From contig NC_067206.1 of assembly GCF_026262505.1 (NCBI RefSeq), forward strand, positions 35,851,896 through 35,915,895: DNA of 64,000 bases, given 5' to 3'. How positions within the stretch are numbered: position 1 is the stretch's first letter; each line of letters starts with the position of its first letter. Positions 58,347 to 64,000 of this stretch are shown here, piece after piece. The position numbers and the translations under genes are program-made. The notes beneath the pieces were generated by a model. The model did no database searches, was not told the origin of the DNA, and worked only from the letters and a program-made list of their open reading frames with translations. Source of the DNA: Trichomonas vaginalis G3. Taxonomy: Eukaryota > Parabasalia > Trichomonadida > Trichomonadidae.

Positions 58347-59987
58347 TTAAACATTTCTATTCATCAATATTTCATCATATGAACTTCTATACTGTGGTGG
58401 TGTACCTGTTGGATGATATTTCAAACCTTCATCCGGTGTCCATGTCCAATACGTAGTCCTAGTAAACCAAACCTGAGGAGGATTTGTCACCTTTGAACAG
58501 TAAGTGTCATTTACACCCTGAATGATTGGATAAGCTTTCACTTGTACTGTAACTTGTGAGTTGAAAGTTTCTAATCCATCAAAGAATATACCCGCTCCAT
58601 CACGTTGAACTGGAATAGTGCATAAGAATGAAGTTTGGTCTTTCCATGTTCTAGCTAATGGTGTGCCATTATCATCATTCAGTGGTCTAGTTAATGAGTC
58701 CTCGTATTCTTCTGTGCATTCATTCACTCCATCTAAATCAGAAGCTTGAAGCATACGTGTAAAGAATATGTCACCCACTGTGGTCATCGCTTGATCGGGG
58801 AAGTTTCTGGAATCTATAGTGACCTGAAGACCTCGAAGCATTGGATTTTCTAAAACTGTTCTTTGCATTGCATTCTTCGGAAATGCTAACACAACATCTG
58901 TAACATTATGAAGAGCGTATGAGAAATCAGAACTGATACCTTCAGGAGTGATGCAACCTCCATTTAGTGAACGAACGTCAATATGTTGAGCTGGAATCAT
59001 GAATGGATCTTCCTTACTGAATAAACGTGGTATTGCTTTAACTGATTCTTCAATTAAACCGTATCCTGGTGTAATGCATTTATCCTCTAAAACTTCCATC
59101 TTTGTGCATGAAATAATAACGTCATCAACTGTTGCGTCAGCAGATGTAGCGGCTAAGCTTGTAATTAATTTGGTAGGAAGTCCGATTTGTTGGAATTTGC
59201 GATCATATTTATAAACATGATTCATAATCTTTTCATAATTTACATCAGTTATCTTTTCATAAACGTAATTTTGTAAATCAGCAACTCTTAACGGGTCAAC
59301 CTGACAAAATACTAAACTATCCCTGAAAACATAATATTTAAGAATGATTTCACCAAATGATTTAGGATAATCATCGAACGCCTGAAATGCTAACAAATCA
59401 TTTACCGGAATAATCATATCAAAAGTGACATCAACTTCTTCATTTGCTTTCTTGAAAACTTCTGAAGGGTCAATATATTTACCACATACTGAGTTATCAT
59501 ATTTTTGAACATTATTATATAACGAATGAACAAACTTTTTAACTTTCCTTTCTGATTTTGGTTTATATGTTGCAAATGCGAAAGATTCACGGGCGCAATC
59601 CATCTGAAGATAACCGGCATCACCTCTTTCAGTTTCTACTTCTAATTGTTTAAAGCTTTGATTTGATGATTTGTAACCAACGAATAAACGCATGCATTTA
59701 AAAGCGGCATCACATGTGAAAGCTTTATTTGAAACTAGAGTTGCTTTAACTTTGCGTTTAATATATGTGTCACCTAATTGGTTCACATCATGAGCTGGAT
59801 TTGTAATTCTTAAATGAGTTTGTTTATCATCAAAATATGGAGCATCAGAGTCATAGCATGAACTTTCAAGTTCTCTATAATATCTTCTACCGTCATTCTT
59901 TGCGAATATTTCATTTATCTTTTCGAATGAATGAAATACATTTCCATTAATCGGTTTAGTGTTTGGCACTAAATAGTTAGTCGTCAT
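58347..59987 (-). CDS. Major capsid protein, double-jelly-roll type (Polinton 2)
   Basis: 546 residues and open throughout, the usual size for Polinton capsid proteins. It starts MTTNYLVPNTKPINGNVFHS. Mid-protein segments are strand-rich (VTFDMIIPVNDLLAFQAFDD then YPKSFGEIILKYYVFRD), corresponding to the VPLSSFLIFRFLRYLP block of Polinton 1. The C-terminal half has VQVKAYPIIQGVNDTY. It is expected to form the trimeric capsomers of an icosahedral shell. Position next to packaging ATPase and size are the main support; similarity to Polinton 1 is low. Confidence 0.65.
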   Translation of the reverse strand: MTTNYLVPNTKPINGNVFHSFEKINEIFAKNDGRRYYRELESSCYDSDAPYFDDKQTHLRITNPAHDVNQLGDTYIKRKVKATLVSNKAFTCDAAFKCMRLFVGYKSSNQSFKQLEVETERGDAGYLQMDCARESFAFATYKPKSERKVKKFVHSLYNNVQKYDNSVCGKYIDPSEVFKKANEEVDVTFDMIIPVNDLLAFQAFDDYPKSFGEIILKYYVFRDSLVFCQVDPLRVADLQNYVYEKITDVNYEKIMNHVYKYDRKFQQIGLPTKLITSLAATSADATVDDVIISCTKMEVLEDKCITPGYGLIEESVKAIPRLFSKEDPFMIPAQHIDVRSLNGGCITPEGISSDFSYALHNVTDVVLAFPKNAMQRTVLENPMLRGLQVTIDSRNFPDQAMTTVGDIFFTRMLQASDLDGVNECTEEYEDSLTRPLNDDNGTPLARTWKDQTSFLCTIPVQRDGAGIFFDGLETFNSQVTVQVKAYPIIQGVNDTYCSKVTNPPQVWFTRTTYWTWTPDEGLKYHPTGTPPQYRSSYDEILMNRNV

Positions 59988-60057
59988 TTATGATGAAATA
60001 AAAAAATCAAAATTAAAAGATGAAAATGAATTTTTAATTTTAATGAAATAATCAACT

Positions 60058-60270
60058 ATGGCTGCAGGATTCTTTAAAAAGTTATGGGATAAAGTAAAAA
60101 GAGGAGCACATAAAGTTTGGGAAACAATGAAGAAGGGAGCAAATTGGATATTTAAGAATAAAGAAGCAATTAGTGACGTTGCAGAACAAATAGCACCTAA
60201 TGTTCCGGTAAGGGAAGTATTAAATAAAGGAGATAAAGTTTATCGTCGACTACAACCGATATTGAGATAA
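60058..60270 (+). CDS. Small amphipathic MAAGFFKKLW protein A (Polinton 2)
   Basis: 70 residues. The first ~35 are a basic amphipathic helix (MAAGFFKKLWDKVKRGAHKV), then WIFKNKEAISDVAEQIAPNV and a basic end. The first 17 residues nearly match the convergent neighbour 60295-60531, so the two arose by duplication with strand inversion or swapped ends. Membrane-lytic or capsid-cement role is inferred by analogy with adenovirus protein VI. Confidence 0.6.
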   Translation: MAAGFFKKLWDKVKRGAHKVWETMKKGANWIFKNKEAISDVAEQIAPNVPVREVLNKGDKVYRRLQPILR

Positions 60271-60294
60271 AAATAATATTTATTTATTTTTCCA

Positions 60295-60531
60295 CTATTT
60301 ACCTCCTATTTTATTAAGTATTCCTTCAGCAATTCCACCAACTGCGTTACCTGCTTGTGCTCCCATCGCCGGATTACCTGCTTTAGCACCTAATACTCCA
60401 CCTATGATAGTTCCTGCCGTTTTCGCTACTGGTGCCAAAAAGTTTGCAACGGGTTTTATTATTTTCTGATGAACCCAACTTGCAGCTTTCTTAATTCCTT
60501 CCCATAATTTTTTAAAGAATCCTGCAGCCAT
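60295..60531 (-). CDS. Small amphipathic MAAGFFKKLW protein B (Polinton 2)
   Basis: 78 residues. It starts MAAGFFKKLWEGIKKAASWV, near-identical to its neighbour, then diverges to a glycine/alanine-rich hydrophobic part (TIIGGVLGAKAGNPAMGAQA) ending EGILNKIGGK. The G/A-rich part could insert in membranes. It faces 60058-60270 with 24 bp between stops. Confidence 0.6.
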   Translation of the reverse strand: MAAGFFKKLWEGIKKAASWVHQKIIKPVANFLAPVAKTAGTIIGGVLGAKAGNPAMGAQAGNAVGGIAEGILNKIGGK

Positions 60532-60597
60532 TTCTGATTTAATATTAATTAAAAAATATATTTCATCACTTATATTCTAATTTTTATTTAATGATAA

Positions 60598-60978
60598 ATG
60601 AAACCGATTTTAAAAATAAATGAAACAGAGGAGGAAGAAATAAATGAAAGTGAAAATGTTCAACAAAAAATAAACATTATTAAACCAATTACTGAAATAA
60701 AAATTTTTTCATCTGTTGAAGAATTTAATGACTATTATGCTAATAATAAAAAATTATTTGAAGAATTGACAACGTGTAAATTGAATAAAATGTTTAAAGT
60801 TGATGGATTCAAAATTTCAAAAATAAAGGGGGTGGTTAGTTTGAAATCTATTCCTCAATCAAGAATCACCTCATTAATGAAAATTGATGATTTAACAAAA
60901 AGAATAGAAATTATTGAAGAAAGAATAAATCAAATTATTGATTTCATAAATCATGACTCGTTGAGCCCGGGTCCTTAA
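60598..60978 (+). CDS. Small protein with C-terminal coiled coil (Polinton 2)
   Basis: 126 residues. Acidic N-terminus, then EEFNDYYANNKKLFEELTTC and KLNKMFKVDGFKISKIKGVV, followed by a coiled coil (LTKRIEIIEERINQIIDFIN). The 30541-31105 gene of Polinton 1 has the same order. The last codons run into the GC-rich hairpin cluster at 60955-61013 (ending SLSPGP), which therefore supplies part of the coding sequence. Confidence 0.55.
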   Translation: MKPILKINETEEEEINESENVQQKINIIKPITEIKIFSSVEEFNDYYANNKKLFEELTTCKLNKMFKVDGFKISKIKGVVSLKSIPQSRITSLMKIDDLTKRIEIIEERINQIIDFINHDSLSPGP

Positions 60979-61013
60979 AGCCCAAGGCATGAAGTGCCCA
61001 GGACTTAAAGTCC
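60955..61013. repeat. Cluster of mini-hairpins between convergent genes
   Basis: GGCAT-GAA-GTGCC (60986-60998) and GGACT-TAA-AGTCC (61001-61013) are 5-3-5 hairpins, with degraded relatives (GACTC-GTT-GAGCC at 60955-60967) just before them. The cluster spans the 3' ends of both convergent genes. Confidence 0.75.
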
Positions 61014-61484
61014 ATCACTGAGTTCAAGGTTATATTCATCAAATATTTCATTATTAAATGCAACTTCTGCTAGTTTATTTATTTTTTCAATACGATCATT
61101 TGAAAGTCTATCGTTTAATTTTTTCTGAAGTTTTTCATTTTCTAGTTCTGAAACTTTATTTGGATGATATTTAAACTCGTTAAATTCTTTTTCCTCAGTT
61201 TTGATCATTAATTTACAAAGAACTTTTGTGGTTGGAATTCGTTTAAACCATTTATCATTAATATTTGTTATAAATTCAATATTCGGAATTAATTTCCAAA
61301 TTTTTGCATTTTCAATTAATTTATTATCAAATGCAAAAGCAATGGGTTTAATATTAAACTTACCTTTATAATATAAACTTTCTACATAATCATCGAAATA
61401 AACATCTACTTGTTTAACATTTTCAAGAATTGGTGAAAGAGCATCCATTAATTGATTGACGGTTACGAATCTTGATCCACTCAT
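61005..61484 (-). CDS. V-N-x-x-M family protein shared by both Polintons
   Basis: 159 residues. It starts MSGSRFVTVNQLMDALSPIL, then VDVYFDDYVESLYYKGKFNI and PIAFAFDNKLIENAKIW, ending with a helical tail. It is homologous to 21748-22166 in Polinton 1 (KFISVNKYM, LNVYFYHF, VKFAIVTKNGAKF). It lies directly inside the right terminal repeat, with a T-rich leader ending CGTAAGAAAATG. Its 3' end overlaps the hairpin cluster. Function unknown. Confidence 0.6.
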   Translation of the reverse strand: MSGSRFVTVNQLMDALSPILENVKQVDVYFDDYVESLYYKGKFNIKPIAFAFDNKLIENAKIWKLIPNIEFITNINDKWFKRIPTTKVLCKLMIKTEEKEFNEFKYHPNKVSELENEKLQKKLNDRLSNDRIEKINKLAEVAFNNEIFDEYNLELSDGL

Positions 61485-61510
61485 TTTCTTACGAATTAAA
61501 AAAATAAATT

Positions 61511-62452
61511 TTCAAAAAATGTAAGACATGAATTTCCTCCTTTTTTTTCCCTGTTGTCAAAATGTCATGTTGTCACTATTTTCAAAAAGATGTTAATTAA
61601 CCGAGGGACCGAGGGACCGAGGGACCCCTCATTTATTCAAAAAATGTAAGACATGAATTTTTAAAGTTTATTTTTTAAAAAATTATTTTTTTATTTCATT
61701 ATGGTAGTGAATCTTTTATTCATGAAAATAATTATTTCTAATTTCTTTTACTCTCTCATATATACTAGATTTAAAGAATTCAGAACATTTCCCATAATCT
61801 CCTAAATGTTTTCTTATCCCTAACGTGTGCCAGTTATTATATGAAACTGAATAAACTTTATCTTTATCTTTACACCTTTCATCACTTCCAATATATTTAT
61901 ATCTCAGTTTTGATTTAGCATTTTCATATTCATTAACGTTTAATAATTCACAGTCTTCCTTTTTAAATATATGTTTAAGATATTCAGGATTTAATACTCT
62001 ACGTTTATATGCTCCTAACTTAGTTCTAAAGGTTTTTCTACAAAATTTAGGAATTCCATCCTCTTTAATGTCATCAATGATTTCCATTTCATTATTCCAT
62101 TTCTTCTTTCTCGTTTATGAGGTCTTTGATTATGACTCCATTGATTCCATGAAATTAAATATTCTTTATCATTATTTATACCTCATTAGCTTATTTTGGC
62201 TTTCATATTCATTTAATAATTCACAGTCTTCCTTTTTAAATTGAAGTTTAACCCATTCAGGATTTAAACAATGTTTAATTAATCGCGGAATATCTGACAT
62301 CATCTATATATAGCTTCTTATAAAAGATAAAATAAATTAAATTAAAATTAATGTTAATTTTTTTAAATGATTTATAAATAAATATATTTTAATACATCGT
62401 CTATATATAGATGTAACAAAAAAAGTCACACAACCCTTCATACCCTACTACT
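61511..62452. repeat. Right terminal inverted repeat of Polinton 2
   Basis: About 942 bp, the reverse complement of 41704-42650 with few differences. It contains the mirrored TIR gene and one iteron module (61515-61650). Confidence 0.9.
61716..62303 (-). pseudogene. Mirror copy of the TIR-borne repeat protein gene
   Basis: Same gene as 41857-42447 in the other terminal repeat. Sequence is nearly identical, but this copy is broken (about two breaks). Only one of the two copies can therefore give a full product. Confidence 0.7.
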
Positions 62453-62458
62453 AAAGTT
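62453..62458. repeat. Target-site duplication AAAGTT, right copy
   Basis: It matches 41698-41703 exactly and lies immediately outside the right terminus (...CCCTACTACT). Confidence 0.9.
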
Positions 62459-62937
62459 CTAATTGATTCATTTTTGAAATTATTGCTTGAATTACATTTG
62501 AATTCAGGGGGAGCAGCATCTATTGAGTCAAAAAACAAAGAAAATATCTTGATTATTTCTATTTTTGGTATATTCATGGGTTCTATTAAAGATTGAAGCA
62601 TTAATTCAAGACTATGGATGCCGTATAGAATACTATATCCATAAAGCTTTCCAAAATTTGTCACATATGGAAAAATTGTATTAGTATAACAAAAATCAAT
62701 AATTTGCCTGAAAGTATCATCGTTTTTAATTAAAAAAGGTATCTGAATATGCATGTCATTTGGATTAAATGGATGCTCTTTAAAAAAATATAAGAAATAA
62801 GAAGAATTTTTTGATAGAATAATTCGATGAGCAATGATTGTATCTCGATCAGGTATAGATATTTCACAATCAATAAATACGTTTTTGTTCCGATATTCTG
62901 AGAAGTGAGATTCACAACTGAGCTTCAGCTGCTTCAT
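62453..62937 (-). pseudogene. Host BTB-protein gene, upstream part cut off by Polinton 2
   Basis: From ATG 62937 the frame codes for ~160 residues: CEISIPDRDTIIAHRIILSK, NSSYFLYFFKEHPFNPNDMH and FRQIIDFCYTNTIFPYV. This is a BTB/POZ domain (D-x-x-I-x-A-H-R-x-I-L-x-x-x-S-x-Y-F core). The frame reaches the insertion point as NESIRT and resumes at 41703 on the other side. BTB domains dimerise and recruit cullin ligases or other partners; a large BTB family is typical of trichomonads. The product is now cut off by Polinton 2. Confidence 0.75.
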
Positions 62938-62943
62938 CTTCAA

Positions 62944-63289
62944 AGAAAAAAATTTGCATAACTACCTAAATTCAAATCAGTTTTACTATTGTTAGTACAA
63001 ATAAAATTCAAAATTCACATTTTTTGTATGATCAATGGATATTTCATCATTTTGAGATATTGATAAAGTTTTATACTTTTTTACTATGAATTTGTATTTC
63101 ATTGTTGATAGTCTATTGAATGGTAATGAGAAACAATTGATGATAGCAATTTTGGGATAAAAAAATATGATATTTATCAAGAAATATCAAGCAAGATCAA
63201 CCATACTTGCGAGTTAATTGATGTATCTGATATATCGAGGATTTATCCAAATGCTTAACATTATTCGGAAGACGTTTAAAAATTTAAAT
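62944..63289. other. Intergenic host DNA
   Basis: This is the divergent promoter region between the BTB gene and the acidic coiled-coil gene. Very AT-rich. I see no clear Inr close to the chosen ATG and no other feature. Confidence 0.5.
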
Positions 63290-63766
63290 ATGAGATCTGC
63301 TAAACGCGCAGTACAGTACCAGGAAGAAGAAGAGGAGATCCAAGAAGGATACGAAGAAGAAGATGAAGCAGACCAGCAAATGGATGAGGACAATTTGGAT
63401 GATAAAGATGCAATTATTGCTCGCCAAAAGAAGATGATCCAAGAAATGAGAAAAAACTTTGTAACTACCATTGATTCAATGAGATCTCAATTAAATGAAT
63501 TAATTGATAGCTCTACACAAATTCAAACCGAAATGTTACAAAGAATTAAAGAATTAAAAGCAGAATTAGAACAACTTAGAAAACCAAAACCAGTTAAGAA
63601 AGAAAGCCAACAATCATACGTTCCAAAGGGAATTTCTCGCAATGTTAGACAATCTGAAGTAAGATCATCACTTTATGATGACGGACCCAAACATCCAAGA
63701 AAGTTAGCATCACAATCTAGTGCAAATACTGGCCGCAGTGGTGTTCGTGGCTCTGGAAATTATTAG
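63290..63766 (+). CDS. Acidic coiled-coil protein of unknown function
   Basis: 158 residues from ATG 63290 (MRSAKRAVQYQEEEEEIQEG); earlier in-frame ATGs at 63221 and 63251 would add 23 or 13 residues. An acidic N-terminal region is followed by a coiled coil at ~45-120 (MLQRIKELKAELEQLRKPKP), then a basic, serine/glycine-rich tail (SSANTGRSGVRGSGNY). No enzyme motif. It could be a small cytoskeletal or scaffold protein. Confidence 0.65.
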   Translation: MRSAKRAVQYQEEEEEIQEGYEEEDEADQQMDEDNLDDKDAIIARQKKMIQEMRKNFVTTIDSMRSQLNELIDSSTQIQTEMLQRIKELKAELEQLRKPKPVKKESQQSYVPKGISRNVRQSEVRSSLYDDGPKHPRKLASQSSANTGRSGVRGSGNY

Positions 63767-64000
63767 ATTGAATTGAATAGATACGAATCTGAAATCAAAT
63801 CATATGGGATTTTATATTTGAGCGGAGATGTGAAAAACCCCAGATTTCTTTTAGATGTTAACGCTTTGTATAAAAATTGTAATTTTTATTATATTTGTTT
63901 CATATGTCTTATATTCAATGTCTCACTATTTTTAATGAAAATAGTTATTTCATTGGAGCAATAAGGCTTAATACGTGTTTTGCGGCGTATCAAGAATATA
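63767..64000. other. 3' flank, no feature seen
   Basis: AT-rich sequence to the window edge with only chance frames. Confidence 0.5.

Larger units (their letters stand above)
41704..62452. mobile_element. Polinton 2 (Maverick-type element), 20.7 kb, complete ends
   Basis: Both ends begin AGTAGTAGGG, the terminal inverted repeats are about 945 bp and nearly identical, and a perfect 6-bp target duplication borders the element. It carries family B DNA polymerase, rve integrase, primase-SF3 helicase, fibre, minor and major capsid proteins, packaging ATPase and several unknown genes. Genes on the left half run mainly rightward and the structural genes on the right half run leftward. Intact ends and near-identical terminal repeats suggest a fairly recent insertion, but the coding regions show about half a dozen breaks, so it looks dead. 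Confidence 0.95.

Noticed and set aside
1-64000. tRNA and rRNA genes
   Set aside because: I scanned GC-richer patches by eye for cloverleaf or rRNA landmarks (such as GGTTCGAATCC arms) and found none; a covariance search would be decisive.

Overview
This AT-rich window looks like nuclear DNA of a trichomonad (Parabasalia; Trichomonas vaginalis or a close relative). I infer this from compact host genes without visible introns, an Inr-type start element (TCATTT) 11 bases before one ATG, stop codons that run into TAAA, a long 33-residue ankyrin-repeat protein, a BTB protein of trichomonad type, and two large Polinton/Maverick DNA elements, which are very abundant in T. vaginalis. I could not run a database search, so the species is inferred.

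Layout. 1-13.3 kb is host DNA: the 3' part of an ankyrin-repeat gene, a 2 kb gene-free stretch with MITE-like inverted repeats, a coiled-coil protein, ribosomal proteins P1 and uL15, an exocyst Sec15-like subunit, a GT61-like membrane glycosyltransferase divergent from a one-pass EGF-type protein, and a HAP40-like helical-repeat protein. About 13.37-37.01 kb is Polinton 1, an eroded element with only short, imperfect ends. 37-41.7 kb is host DNA, mostly gene-free, with one MITE. 41,704-62,452 is Polinton 2, with inverted terminal repeats of about 945 bp and a perfect 6-bp target duplication (AAAGTT). It sits inside a host BTB-protein gene whose reading frame continues on either side. After it come the first part of that BTB gene and a small acidic coiled-coil gene.

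The two Polintons share a gene kit but differ deeply in protein sequence: major capsid protein, minor (penton-type) capsid protein, packaging ATPase, SF3 helicase (with a primase part in Polinton 2), rve integrase, a phage-like fibre with a collar domain, short amphipathic 'FFKKLW'-type proteins, and several matched families of unknown function (a D-x-SCCG protein, a V-N-x-x-M protein, a small coiled-coil protein). Polinton 2 also has a protein-primed-type family B DNA polymerase; I see none in Polinton 1. Polinton 1 adds a KilA-N protein, a T5orf172-type protein and a D12-class adenine methyltransferase. Both are treated as fossils. Polinton 2 looks young by its ends but has about half a dozen breaks; Polinton 1 is older with perhaps a dozen or more.

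The most unusual structure is non-coding. (1) A module with three CCGAGGGA iterons and TGTCA repeats occurs in both elements. In Polinton 2 it forms 124-bp tandem arrays (4 and 6 copies) in opposite orientation on either side of the primase-helicase gene, and a single copy lies in each terminal repeat. (2) Mini-hairpins with a 5-bp stem and 3-nt loop keep their shape while their sequence changes, often in pairs, between genes and inside coding sequence. (3) Nearly every Polinton 2 gene starts right after a T-rich run ending in ATAAATG or a close variant. (4) The fibre collar domain is nearly identical in DNA between two otherwise unalignable elements, which suggests recent exchange of a receptor-binding module.
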